From assembly GCA_016717855.1 (NCBI GenBank), contig JADKEV010000012.1, positions 1 to 64,000 on the forward strand: a DNA stretch of 64,000 nt. The letters run 5' to 3'. Every line of letters begins with the position of its first letter. Positions within the stretch are counted from its first letter, which is position 1. Below are positions 20,522 through 28,425 of this stretch, piece by piece. Position numbers and translations under genes: made by a program. The notes below the pieces were generated by a model that saw nothing but the letters and a program-made list of their open reading frames with translations, was not told where the DNA came from and made no database searches. The DNA comes from Betaproteobacteria bacterium (GTDB lineage: Bacteria > Pseudomonadota > Gammaproteobacteria > Burkholderiales > Casimicrobiaceae).

Positions 20522-20829
20522 GTACCGTCAAGTTCAATCCCGAGCGTCTGCACGTCGTGCTGCTCGCTCCCGTGATCTCCGAGAAGAGCACGCTGGTCGC
20601 CGAGAAGAACGACCAGGTCATCTTCAAGGTGGCGCGCGACGCGACCAAGCCCGAAATCAAGGCGGCCGTCGAATTGCTGTTCAAGGTCGAGGTCGAGCGC
20701 GTCCAGGTGGTAAACACCATGGGCAAGGTCAAGCGTTTCGGCCGCTTCACGGGCCGGCGCGACCATGGCAAGAAGGCCTATGTGTGCCTGAAGCCGGGCC
20801 AGGAAATCAATTTCGCGGTGGAGGCATAA
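20518..20829 (+). CDS. rplW: 50S ribosomal protein L23
   Basis: L23 sits at the exit of the peptide tunnel and is a docking site for trigger factor and SRP. 103 residues, beginning MSTVKFNPERLHVVLLAPVI with VISEKST conserved. The start overlaps the end of rplD by four bases (ATGA). rplB follows after one base. Confidence 0.96.
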   Translation: MSTVKFNPERLHVVLLAPVISEKSTLVAEKNDQVIFKVARDATKPEIKAAVELLFKVEVERVQVVNTMGKVKRFGRFTGRRDHGKKAYVCLKPGQEINFAVEA

Positions 20830-20830
20830 C

Positions 20831-21658
20831 ATGGCTCTCGTAAAGACGAAACCAACCTCGCCGGGCCGCCGGTCCATGGTGAAGGTGGTCAATGCGGACT
20901 TGCACAAGGGCGAGCCGGTCGCGTCCCTGGTCGAATCGCAGAAGCGCGGCTCGGGCCGGAACAACCTCGGCCACATCACCACCCGGCACAAGGGCGGCGG
21001 GCACAAGCAGCACTACCGGATCATCGACTTCAAGCGCAACAAGGACGGGATCCCGGCCAAGGTCGAGCGGCTGGAATACGACCCCAACCGCAGCGCGAAT
21101 ATCGCACTCCTGCTGTACGCGGACGGCGAGCGGACCTACATCATCGCGCCCAAGGGCGTGACGGCGGGGACCCAGCTGCTGAACGGCGTCGAAGCGCCGA
21201 TCAAGCCGGGCAACTGCCTGCCGATCCGCAACATCCCGGTCGGCACGACGATCCACTGCATCGAGATGCAGCCGGGCAAGGGCGCGCAGATCGCGCGCTC
21301 GGCGGGCACCGGGGTGCAGCTGCTGGCACGCGAAGGCTCGCACGCGCAGTTGCGCCTGCGCTCAGGCGAGATCCGCCGGGTGCACATCGACTGCCGCGCG
21401 ACCATCGGCGAAGTCGGCAACGAAGAGCATAACCTGCGCTCCATCGGCAAGGCCGGCGCCAATCGCTGGCGCGGCATCCGGCCGACGGTGCGCGGCGAAG
21501 TGATGAACCCGGTTGATCACCCGTTGGGCGGCCGCACACGCGGCAACCGCCATCCGGTATCGCCCTGGGGCCAGCCGGCGAAGGGCTACAAGACCCGCCA
21601 CAACAAGCGCACCCAGCACATGATCGTGCGCTCGCGCCATGCGGCGAAGAAGGCTTAA
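20831..21658 (+). CDS. rplB: 50S ribosomal protein L2
   Basis: One of the primary 23S rRNA-binding proteins, required for subunit association and near the peptidyl transferase centre. 275 residues, full length. Conserved GRNNLGHITTRHKGGGHKQ near the N-terminus and the C-terminal GVAMNPVDHPHGG-type loop appears as GEVMNPVDHPLGGRTRGN. The usual His in the HPHGG motif is therefore Leu in this sequence. Confidence 0.97.
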   Translation: MALVKTKPTSPGRRSMVKVVNADLHKGEPVASLVESQKRGSGRNNLGHITTRHKGGGHKQHYRIIDFKRNKDGIPAKVERLEYDPNRSANIALLLYADGERTYIIAPKGVTAGTQLLNGVEAPIKPGNCLPIRNIPVGTTIHCIEMQPGKGAQIARSAGTGVQLLAREGSHAQLRLRSGEIRRVHIDCRATIGEVGNEEHNLRSIGKAGANRWRGIRPTVRGEVMNPVDHPLGGRTRGNRHPVSPWGQPAKGYKTRHNKRTQHMIVRSRHAAKKA

Positions 21659-21678
21659 ACGGAACTAAGGGCTAAACC

Positions 21679-21966
21679 ATGGCACGTTCAATCAAGAAAG
21701 GCCCGTTTGTCGACGGGCACCTGCTGAAAAAAGTCGAGGCGGCGAGCGCCACCAGCGACAAACGCCCGATCAAGACCTGGTCGCGGCGCTCGACCATCAC
21801 GCCCGATTTCGTCGGCCTGACCATTGCCGTGCACAACGGGCGGCAGCACATCCCCGTCTATGTGTCGGAAAACATGGTCGGCCACAAGCTGGGCGAGTTC
21901 GCGCTGACGCGCACGTTCAAATCGCATCCGACCGACCGCAAGTCGGCGCCGGCCGCCAAGAAGTAA
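21679..21966 (+). CDS. rpsS: 30S ribosomal protein S19
   Basis: Small 30S head protein next to S13, contacting the A-site finger bridge. 95 residues with the conserved MARSIKKGPFVDGHLLKKV start and VYVSENMVGHKLGEFALTRTF. It lies 20 nt after rplB and 10 nt before rplV in the S10 operon. Confidence 0.96.
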   Translation: MARSIKKGPFVDGHLLKKVEAASATSDKRPIKTWSRRSTITPDFVGLTIAVHNGRQHIPVYVSENMVGHKLGEFALTRTFKSHPTDRKSAPAAKK

Positions 21967-21976
21967 GGAGACCATC

Positions 21977-22330
21977 ATGGAAACCAAAGCGATATTGCGC
22001 GGCGTGCGGCTGTCGGCCCAGAAGGGCAGGCTGGTCGCCGACCAGATCCGCGGCCTTCCCGTCGACCGGGCGCTGAACGTGCTCGCGTTCAGCCCCAAGA
22101 AGGGCGCCCGGATCATCAAGAAAGTGCTGGAGTCGGCGATAGCGAACGCTGAGCACAACGACGGCGCCGACATCGATGAATTGAAGGTCCAGACGATTTA
22201 TGTCGAGAAGGCGGAGAGCCTGCGCCGTTTCACCGCGCGCGCCAAGGGGCGCGGCAACGTGATCCTGAAGCAGACTTCGCACATCTTCGTCACGGTCGGC
22301 GACGCGAAAGCCGCCAGGAAAGGCAAGTAA
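21977..22330 (+). CDS. rplV: 50S ribosomal protein L22
   Basis: L22 interacts with all 23S rRNA domains, and its beta-hairpin lines the exit tunnel. 117 residues, somewhat longer than the E. coli protein, with RLSAQKGRLVADQIRG at the N-terminus and hairpin residues RRFTARAKGRGN. Start ATG 21,977 behind AAGGAGACC. The macrolide-relevant hairpin looks unaltered. Confidence 0.96.
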   Translation: METKAILRGVRLSAQKGRLVADQIRGLPVDRALNVLAFSPKKGARIIKKVLESAIANAEHNDGADIDELKVQTIYVEKAESLRRFTARAKGRGNVILKQTSHIFVTVGDAKAARKGK

Positions 22331-22331
22331 T

Positions 22332-23147
22332 ATGGGACAGAAAATACATCCGACCGGGTTTCGCCTTTCCGTCACGCGGAACTGGAGCTCGAAGTGGTAC
22401 GCCAACAGCAAGACGTTCGCGAACACGCTGTTCGAGGACCTGAAGGTCCGCGAGTACCTGAAGAAGCGCCTCGCCCACGCCAGCGTCGGCAAGGTCACCA
22501 TCGAGCGGCCGGCGAAGAACGCGCGGATCACCATCCACAGCGCGCGTCCGGGTGTCGTCATCGGCAAGAAAGGCGAGGACATCGAAACGCTGCGCGCGGT
22601 CCTGCGCAAGATGATGGGTGTCGAAGTCGGCCTGAACATCGAGGAGATCCGCAAGCCCGAGATCGACGCCAAGCTGATCGCCGACTCCATCGCGCAGCAG
22701 CTCGAGAAGCGGATCATGTTCCGGCGGGCGATGAAGCGCGCCATGCAGAACGCGATGCGCCTGGGCGCCCAGGGCATCAAGATCATGAGCTCGGGCCGCC
22801 TGAACGGGATCGAAATCGCCCGGTCGGAGTGGTACCGCGAAGGCCGCGTGCCGCTGCACACGTTGCGCGCGGACATCGACTACGGCTTCTCCGAGGCGAT
22901 GACGCAGTACGGAGCGATCGGCATCAAGGTATGGGTGTTCAAGGGCGAAGTTCTGGCGACGAACGAAGCGCCGGTGATGGAACGCACGCCAAATCCGACG
23001 CGCGAACCGCGCAAGGACGCGCCGGCGGCCCCCAAGCGCGTCCGCAAGCCGCGCGCCGAACCCACGGTGACGGTCAAGGAAGCGGCCCCGGCAGCGGAAG
23101 CAGTGCCTGCCGCCGCCATCATTGCGGCCAAGGAACAAGCGGAGTAA
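22332..23147 (+). CDS. rpsC: 30S ribosomal protein S3 with extended C-terminal tail
   Basis: S3 helps form the mRNA entry tunnel and has mRNA helicase activity with S4. The first ~210 residues are canonical, starting MGQKIHPTGFRLSVTRNWSS, with the KH segment VVIGKKGEDIETLR. The remaining ~55 residues are an Ala/Pro/Lys-rich low-complexity tail ending AAIIAAKEQAE. At 271 residues it is longer than the E. coli protein (233). Such tails are common in betaproteobacteria. Confidence 0.97.
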   Translation: MGQKIHPTGFRLSVTRNWSSKWYANSKTFANTLFEDLKVREYLKKRLAHASVGKVTIERPAKNARITIHSARPGVVIGKKGEDIETLRAVLRKMMGVEVGLNIEEIRKPEIDAKLIADSIAQQLEKRIMFRRAMKRAMQNAMRLGAQGIKIMSSGRLNGIEIARSEWYREGRVPLHTLRADIDYGFSEAMTQYGAIGIKVWVFKGEVLATNEAPVMERTPNPTREPRKDAPAAPKRVRKPRAEPTVTVKEAAPAAEAVPAAAIIAAKEQAE

Positions 23148-23150
23148 GCC

Positions 23151-23564
23151 ATGCTACAACCAGCACGCAGAAAGTATCGCAAGGAACAAAAGGGCCGGAA
23201 CAAGGGCCTCGCCACCGTCGGCACCAAGGTGTCGTTCGGCGAGTACGGGCTCAAGGCGATCGGTCGCGGACGCCTGACGGCGCGGCAGATCGAAGCTGCC
23301 CGGCGCGCCATGACCCGCCACATCAAGCGCGGCGGTCGCATCTGGATCCGGATTTTTCCGGACAAGCCGATCTCGCAGAAGCCCGCCGAAGTCCGGATGG
23401 GCAATGGCAAGGGGAACCCGGAGTACTACGTCGCGGAAATCCAACCCGGCAAGGTGCTGTACGAGATGGACGGCGTGGACGAAGCCCTGGCGCGCGAGGC
23501 GTTTGCGCTCGCGGCCGCGAAGCTGCCGATCCAGACCACGTTCGTGCACCGGCTGGTCGCGTAA
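23151..23564 (+). CDS. rplP: 50S ribosomal protein L16
   Basis: L16 helps position A-site tRNA on the large subunit. 137 residues, full length, beginning MLQPARRKYRKEQKGRNKG and containing the conserved GRLTARQIEAARRAM and MGNGKGNPEYYVAEIQPG segments. It begins 3 nt after rpsC. Confidence 0.96.
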   Translation: MLQPARRKYRKEQKGRNKGLATVGTKVSFGEYGLKAIGRGRLTARQIEAARRAMTRHIKRGGRIWIRIFPDKPISQKPAEVRMGNGKGNPEYYVAEIQPGKVLYEMDGVDEALAREAFALAAAKLPIQTTFVHRLVA

Positions 23565-23582
23565 GGCGAGAGGAATCGAAAA

Positions 23583-23810
23583 ATGAAATCATCGGAACGC
23601 AAGAAAGACCTTCGCGCCAAGCCGCCGGCTGACCTGCAGAAAGAGCTGATGGAATTGCTATCGGCACAGTTCAAGCTGCGGATGCAGAAGGCCACGCAAC
23701 AACTGACCAACACCAGCCAGATCCGCCGGACCCGCCGCGACATCGCCCGCGTCCGCACGATGCTGGCCCAGGCGGATGCAAAATCGGCCAACACCGGAGC
23801 CAAGGCATGA
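23583..23810 (+). CDS. rpmC: 50S ribosomal protein L29
   Basis: Small helical protein near the exit tunnel that contributes to the trigger factor/SRP docking surface. 75 residues, longer than the usual ~63 because of a C-terminal extension (QADAKSANTGAKA). The core ELMELLSAQFKLRMQKATQQ is recognisable. Overlaps rpsQ by four bases (ATGA). Confidence 0.93.
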   Translation: MKSSERKKDLRAKPPADLQKELMELLSAQFKLRMQKATQQLTNTSQIRRTRRDIARVRTMLAQADAKSANTGAKA

Positions 23811-24109
23811 GCGACATTCAAACCGAGACCGCCGCGGCCACGCCCGCGCCCGCCAACTCCCTGATCCAGACCCTGACAGGGAAAGTGGTCAGCGACAAGA
23901 TGGACAAGACGGTGACCGTGCTGGTCGAGCGCCGGGTCACGCACCCGCTGTACGCCAAGGTGGTCAAGCGCTCGAAGAAGTACCACGCGCACGACGAGGC
24001 GAACGAATGCAAGGAAGGGGACATAGTCGAAATCAAGTCGACGCGCCCGGTCTCCAAGACCAAGGCGTGGGTCGTTTCGCGCCTGATCGAGAAGGCACGG
24101 CTGGTCTGA
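23807..24109 (+). CDS. rpsQ: 30S ribosomal protein S17
   Basis: Primary 16S rRNA-binding protein of the 30S body. 100 residues, with an N-terminal extension of roughly 15 residues before the normal LTGKVVSDKMDKTVTVLVER start of the fold. KRSKKYHAHDEANECKEGD is conserved. It is followed by a 192-nt gap, unusually large for this operon, that contains a promoter-like sequence. Confidence 0.95.
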   Translation: MSDIQTETAAATPAPANSLIQTLTGKVVSDKMDKTVTVLVERRVTHPLYAKVVKRSKKYHAHDEANECKEGDIVEIKSTRPVSKTKAWVVSRLIEKARLV

Positions 24110-24165
24110 TGGACCGCCAGGTGCGGGCGCAGCGGCGCTGGCACCAACAAATCAGCGGATAGGGC

Positions 24166-24195
24166 TTGCGGTAAGCCGGCTTCTTCCGCTATAAT
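24166..24195 (+). promoter_or_regulatory. Probable internal promoter upstream of rplN
   Basis: TTGCGG (24,166-24,171), an 18-bp spacer, and a perfect TATAAT (24,190-24,195), about 105 nt before rplN. It lies in the only large gap of the S10-spc block, so it is likely the start of a separate spc-type transcript. No terminator is evident before it, so read-through from S10 is likely. Confidence 0.6.
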
Positions 24196-24301
24196 TCGAC
24201 CTTCGCCGACCTTCTGGCGATTCATCCCGAACGGGATCCAAGACTGGCCGTCAGCGCTGCAATCTGGCCGCGCAACGGGTTAAGTTGGAGAGAAAGACAA
24301 T

Positions 24302-24670
24302 ATGATTCAGATGCAATCGATGCTGGATGTTGCAGACAACACCGGCGCGAAGCGGGTCATGTGCATCAAGGTGCTCGGTGGCTCCAAGCGACGGTACGCG
24401 AACATCGGCGACGTGATCAAGGTCAGCATCAAGGATGCTGCGCCCCGCGGACGCGTCAAGAAGGGCGAAGTCTACAGCGCCGTCGTGGTCCGCACTGCCA
24501 AGGGCGTGCGCCGCAGCGACGGCTCGCTGCTCAAGTTCGACGGCAACGCCGCCGTGCTGCTCAACAACAAGCTGGAGCCGATCGGCACCCGCATCTTCGG
24601 GCCGGTGACGCGTGAGTTGCGCACCGAGCGCTTCATGAAGATCGTGTCACTCGCTCCCGAAGTCCTGTAA
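24302..24670 (+). CDS. rplN: 50S ribosomal protein L14
   Basis: 23S rRNA-binding protein at the subunit interface, forming an intersubunit bridge and contacting L19. 122 residues, full length, starting MIQMQSMLDVADNTGAKRVM. ATG 24,302 follows TTGGAGAG. First gene of the spc portion, downstream of the candidate internal promoter. Confidence 0.97.
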   Translation: MIQMQSMLDVADNTGAKRVMCIKVLGGSKRRYANIGDVIKVSIKDAAPRGRVKKGEVYSAVVVRTAKGVRRSDGSLLKFDGNAAVLLNNKLEPIGTRIFGPVTRELRTERFMKIVSLAPEVL

Positions 24671-24680
24671 GGAAATCGCG

Positions 24681-25001
24681 ATGGTCAAGATTCGCAAGGG
24701 CGACACTGTCATCGTCATCTCGGGACGCGACAGCCAGCCGGCAAAGCGCGGCGTGGTCAAGCAGATCTACGACAACGGCACGGTGCTGGTCGAGGGCGTG
24801 AACCTGGTGAAGAAGCATCAGAAGCCGAACCCGATGAAGAACCAGCCGGGCGGCATCATCACCAAGGAAATGCCGATCCAGATCTCCAATGTCGCGCTGC
24901 TAAATCCGGCGACCGGCAAGGGCGACCGGGTGGGCTTCAAAGTCGAGAACGGCAGGAAGATCCGCGTGTTCAAGTCCAGCGGCCAGGCCGTCGGCGCATA
25001 G
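24681..25001 (+). CDS. rplX: 50S ribosomal protein L24
   Basis: Assembly-initiating protein of the large subunit, located near the tunnel exit. 106 residues with a KOW-type N-terminus (VKIRKGDTVIVISGRD) and the conserved KHQKPNPMKNQPGGIITKE. Starts 10 nt after rplN with GGAAAT upstream. Confidence 0.96.
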   Translation: MVKIRKGDTVIVISGRDSQPAKRGVVKQIYDNGTVLVEGVNLVKKHQKPNPMKNQPGGIITKEMPIQISNVALLNPATGKGDRVGFKVENGRKIRVFKSSGQAVGA

Positions 25002-25016
25002 CAACCAGGAAACTAC

Positions 25017-25556
25017 ATGGCCCGCCTCAAGGAATTTTACAAAGAAACCGTCATGCCGGCGCTGACCCAGCAGTTCGGCTACAAATCGGTAATGCAGGTC
25101 CCGCGCATCACCAAGATCGTCCTCAATATGGGCGTGGGTGAAGCGGTCGGCGACAAAAAACTGCTCGACAACGCGGTTGCCGACATGCAGAAGGTCTCCG
25201 GGCAGAAGCCGGTGATCACCAAGTCGAAGAAGTCCATCGCGGTGTTCAAGATCCGCGAAGGCTACCCGATCGGCTGCATGGTGACGCTGCGGCGCGAGCG
25301 GATGTACGAGTTCCTCGACCGCCTGGTCACGGTCGCGCTGCCGCGCGTGCGCGACTTCCGCGGCGTGTCCGGCCGGGCGTTCGACGGCCGCGGCAACTAC
25401 AACATGGGTGTCAAGGAACAGATCATTTTCCCGGAGATCGAGTACGACAAGATCGATGTCCTGCGCGGAATGAACATCACCATCACCACGACCGCGAAGT
25501 CCGACGCGGAAGCCAAAGCGCTTCTGGCGGCGTTCAAATTCCCGTTCAAGAACTGA
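25017..25556 (+). CDS. rplE: 50S ribosomal protein L5
   Basis: 5S rRNA-binding protein of the central protuberance, contacting P-site tRNA and S13. 179 residues, full length. Conserved VPRITKIVLNMGVGEA near residue 30 and the C-terminal NITITTTAKSDAEAKALL. Starts 15 nt after rplX behind CCAGGAA. Confidence 0.97.
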   Translation: MARLKEFYKETVMPALTQQFGYKSVMQVPRITKIVLNMGVGEAVGDKKLLDNAVADMQKVSGQKPVITKSKKSIAVFKIREGYPIGCMVTLRRERMYEFLDRLVTVALPRVRDFRGVSGRAFDGRGNYNMGVKEQIIFPEIEYDKIDVLRGMNITITTTAKSDAEAKALLAAFKFPFKN

Positions 25557-25572
25557 AGGCCGGAGCCCATCA

Positions 25573-25878
25573 ATGTCAAAACTGTCACTGATCAACCGCG
25601 ACCAAAAGCGCCGCAAGCTCGTCAAGAAGTACGAGCCCAAACGCAAAGCTCTGGAGGCGCTGATCGCCGACATGAGCAAGCCGATGGAAGACCGGTACGA
25701 GGCGCGCCTGAAGTTGCAGGCGCTTCCGCGCAACGCCAATCCGACCCGCCTGCGCAACCGTTGCCGCATCACCGGCCGTCCGCGCGGTGTGTACAGCAAA
25801 TTCGGACTGGGTCGCAACAAGCTGCGCGAGCACGCAATGCGCGGCGAAATCCCCGGCTTGACCAAGGCCAGCTGGTAA
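25573..25878 (+). CDS. rpsN: 30S ribosomal protein S14 (zinc-independent type)
   Basis: S14 belongs to the 30S head near the A site. 101 residues, the long form without the four-cysteine zinc motif of the short paralogue. Only one cysteine is visible, in NRCRITGRPRG. The C-terminus KFGLGRNKLREHAMRGEIPG is conserved. It sits between rplE and rpsH as expected. Confidence 0.96.
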   Translation: MSKLSLINRDQKRRKLVKKYEPKRKALEALIADMSKPMEDRYEARLKLQALPRNANPTRLRNRCRITGRPRGVYSKFGLGRNKLREHAMRGEIPGLTKASW

Positions 25879-25893
25879 CGAGAGGTTGATCCA

Positions 25894-26289
25894 ATGAGCA
25901 TGTCTGATCCCATCGCCGATATGCTGACGCGTATCCGCAATGCGCAAATGGCCGAAAAGGTCAGCGTAGCGATGCCCTCGTCCTCGCTGAAAGTGGCAAT
26001 AGCCAAGGTGTTAAAGGACGAAGGCTACATCGACGATTTTCGCGTCGCCGGCGAAGCCGTCAAGCCGCAGCTGGAAATTGCGCTCAAGTACTACGCCGGG
26101 CGGCCGGTGATCGAGAAGATCGAGCGCATCTCCAAGCCGGGCCTGCGCATCTACAAGGGCAAGGAAGATCTGCCGCGCGTCATGAACGGTCTCGGCGTGG
26201 CGATTGTGTCCACGTCCAAGGGAGTCATGACCGATCGCAAGGCGCGCGCTTCCGGCATCGGCGGCGAAGTCCTCTGCGTCGTGGCATAG
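25894..26289 (+). CDS. rpsH: 30S ribosomal protein S8
   Basis: Central-domain 16S rRNA-binding protein; in E. coli it also represses the spc operon. 131 residues, MSMSDPIADMLTRIRNAQ start and the C-terminal GLGVAIVSTSKGVMTDRKAR conserved. ATG 25,894 follows GAGAGGTTG. 15 nt after rpsN. Confidence 0.97.
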   Translation: MSMSDPIADMLTRIRNAQMAEKVSVAMPSSSLKVAIAKVLKDEGYIDDFRVAGEAVKPQLEIALKYYAGRPVIEKIERISKPGLRIYKGKEDLPRVMNGLGVAIVSTSKGVMTDRKARASGIGGEVLCVVA

Positions 26290-26311
26290 GGAAGATGAGG
26301 GAAAACATTTC

Positions 26312-26845
26312 ATGTCACGCATAGCGAATTATCCGGTTCCCGTTCCGCCCAAGGTCGACATCACCCTGGGCAGCGGCGAGATCGTGGTCAAGGGCCCGTT
26401 GGGCAGCCTGACGCAGAAATTCGGCGGCGATGTCGAGATCCAGCGGGACGGGGATCAGCTGCTGTGCCGCGCCCGCAACGGCGGGACACAAGCCGACGCG
26501 ATGTCGGGCACGTTGCGCGCGCTGGTCGCGAACATGGTCAAAGGCGTCACTGACGGCTTCGAAAAGAAACTCACGCTGGTCGGCGTCGGCTACAGGGCCC
26601 AGGCCCAGGGCGACAAACTGAACCTGGCGCTGGGCTTTTCGCACCCGATCGTGCACATGATGCCCAAGGGCGTCAAGGTCGAAACCCCGGTGCAGACGGA
26701 AATCGTCCTCAAGGGGATCGACAAGCAGTTGGTGGGCCAGGTCGCCGCAGTCGTCCGCGCCTATCGTCCGCCCGAGCCGTACAAGGGCAAGGGCGTGCGG
26801 TACACGGGCGAAAAGGTGGTCCTGAAAGAAACGAAGAAGAAGTAA
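26312..26845 (+). CDS. rplF: 50S ribosomal protein L6
   Basis: L6 lies near the sarcin-ricin loop, where elongation factors bind. 177 residues with two similar domains and the conserved C-terminal RPPEPYKGKGVRYTGEKV. Normal length and context between rpsH and rplR. Confidence 0.97.
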   Translation: MSRIANYPVPVPPKVDITLGSGEIVVKGPLGSLTQKFGGDVEIQRDGDQLLCRARNGGTQADAMSGTLRALVANMVKGVTDGFEKKLTLVGVGYRAQAQGDKLNLALGFSHPIVHMMPKGVKVETPVQTEIVLKGIDKQLVGQVAAVVRAYRPPEPYKGKGVRYTGEKVVLKETKKK

Positions 26846-26868
26846 GTCGCGGACACTAGAGAAGCGCT

Positions 26869-27222
26869 ATGAACACTAAAGAATCCCGGTTACGCCGTGC
26901 CCGTCAGACGCGGGTGCGCATCAGCGCCCAGAAGGCCACGCGGCTGGTTGTACACCGCACGAACAGCCACATCTATGCACAGATCATCGCGGCCGGCGGC
27001 CAGAAGGTGCTGACCAGCGCCTCGACGCTCGAGGCTGATCTGAAGAAGGATCTCAAGAACGGCGGCAACAAGACGGCGGCAACGGCCGTGGGCAAGCGCA
27101 TCGCAGAAAAGGCCAAGGCGCTCGGCATCACGGCGGTGGCTTTTGACCGCTCCGGATTCAAATATCACGGCCGTGTCGCGGCGCTCGCTGAAGCAGCGCG
27201 CGAAGCCGGGCTCACGTTCTAA
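26869..27222 (+). CDS. rplR: 50S ribosomal protein L18
   Basis: 5S rRNA-binding protein of the central protuberance, acting with L5 and L25. 117 residues with the C-terminal signature FDRSGFKYHGRVAALAEAAR. ATG 26,869 follows AGAGAAGCG. Normal order before rpsE. Confidence 0.96.
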   Translation: MNTKESRLRRARQTRVRISAQKATRLVVHRTNSHIYAQIIAAGGQKVLTSASTLEADLKKDLKNGGNKTAATAVGKRIAEKAKALGITAVAFDRSGFKYHGRVAALAEAAREAGLTF

Positions 27223-27234
27223 TCGGGGTTGATG

Positions 27235-27753
27235 ATGGCAAAAATGCAGAACTCCCAGTCGGAAAAAAGCACCGACGGCCTGCGGGAGAAAATGATCGCG
27301 ATCAACCGTGTCACCAAAGTGGTGAAGGGCGGGCGCATCCTGGGTTTCGCGGCGCTGACGGTGGTCGGCGACGGCAACGGCGCGGTGGGCATGGGCAAGG
27401 GCAAGGCCAAGGAAGTGCCGGTCGCCGTGCAGAAGGCGATGGAATCGGCCCGGCGGAAGATGATCAAGGTGAGCCTCAAGAACGGGACCCTGCACCATGC
27501 GGTCGAAGGACGGCACGGCGCCACCAAGGTCTTCATGCAGCCCGCGTCGGACGGCACCGGCATCATTGCCGGCGGCCCCATGCGCGCGGTGTTCGAGGTC
27601 GTGGGCGTGACCAACGTCCTGGCGAAGTGCCACGGCTCGACCAACCCGTACAACCTGGTTCGCGCCACGCTGAACGCGCTGGAAGCGATCTCGACGGCCG
27701 GGGAAATCGCCGCCAAGCGCGGCATGACCATCGAACAGATACTCGAGGCCTGA
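27235..27753 (+). CDS. rpsE: 30S ribosomal protein S5
   Basis: S5 affects decoding accuracy and, with S3 and S4, forms the mRNA entry pore. 172 residues from ATG 27,235 (MAKMQNSQSEKSTDGL). An ATG one codon earlier and a TTG before it are in frame, and the GGGG at 27,224-27,227 suits the later start. The conserved VTKVVKGGRILGFAALTVVGDG is intact, with no spectinomycin-type change obvious in that loop. Confidence 0.95.
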   Translation: MAKMQNSQSEKSTDGLREKMIAINRVTKVVKGGRILGFAALTVVGDGNGAVGMGKGKAKEVPVAVQKAMESARRKMIKVSLKNGTLHHAVEGRHGATKVFMQPASDGTGIIAGGPMRAVFEVVGVTNVLAKCHGSTNPYNLVRATLNALEAISTAGEIAAKRGMTIEQILEA

Positions 27754-27755
27754 TC

Positions 27756-27938
27756 ATGGCGGAAGCAAAGACAGTCAAGGTAACGCTGATCAAGAGTCCG
27801 ATCGGCGCCAAGAAGAACCACGTCGCCAGCGTGCGCGGCCTCGGCCTGCATCGCATGCACGAAACCGTGGAACTCAAAGATACGCCGGAAGTGCGCGGAA
27901 TGATCAATTGCGTGAATTTCCTGGTCAAGGTCGGTTGA
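27756..27938 (+). CDS. rpmD: 50S ribosomal protein L30
   Basis: Small 23S rRNA-binding protein, 60 residues (MAEAKTVKVTLIKSPIGAKK...), typical length for the family. It starts 2 nt after the rpsE stop, and rplO follows after 37 nt. Recognised from the KNHVASVRGLGLHRMHETV segment. Confidence 0.96.
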   Translation: MAEAKTVKVTLIKSPIGAKKNHVASVRGLGLHRMHETVELKDTPEVRGMINCVNFLVKVG

Positions 27939-27975
27939 TCACCGCCGCTCGCGAACACAACGAATAGGTCACGTC

Positions 27976-28410
27976 ATGCGTTTGAACACTATCAAGCCCG
28001 CCGCGGGCGCAAACAAGAACCGCCGCCGCGTCGGCCGCGGCATCGGCAGCGGCTTGGGCAAGACGGCCGGGCGCGGCCACAAGGGCCAGAAGTCGCGCTC
28101 GGGCGGCTTTCACAAGGTCGGTTTCGAAGGCGGCCAGATGCCGCTGCAGCGCCGGTTGCCCAAGCGCGGCTTCGTGTCACTGACGCGCAACGACACGGCG
28201 GAAGTCCGCCTGTCGGACCTGGCACGCCTGCCGGTGGACCAGATCGACCTGCTGGCGCTCAAGGCCGCCGGCATCGTGCCGTCGTTGGCGAAGGCGGCGA
28301 AAGTCATCAAGTCCGGCGCGCTGACGAAGGCCGTCACGCTTCAGGGCCTGACGGTCACCAAGGGCGCCAAGGCGGCGATCGAAGCCGCCGGCGGCAGCAT
28401 AGCCGAATGA
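27976..28410 (+). CDS. rplO: 50S ribosomal protein L15
   Basis: Late-assembly 23S rRNA-binding protein. 144 residues, with the Gly/Arg-rich N-terminal tail (RRRVGRGIGSGLGKTAGRGH) that threads into rRNA and a globular C-terminal domain. Start ATG 27,976. It precedes secY directly, as in most bacteria. Confidence 0.96.
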   Translation: MRLNTIKPAAGANKNRRRVGRGIGSGLGKTAGRGHKGQKSRSGGFHKVGFEGGQMPLQRRLPKRGFVSLTRNDTAEVRLSDLARLPVDQIDLLALKAAGIVPSLAKAAKVIKSGALTKAVTLQGLTVTKGAKAAIEAAGGSIAE

Positions 28411-28425
28411 TGGAGAGTACGAAGC

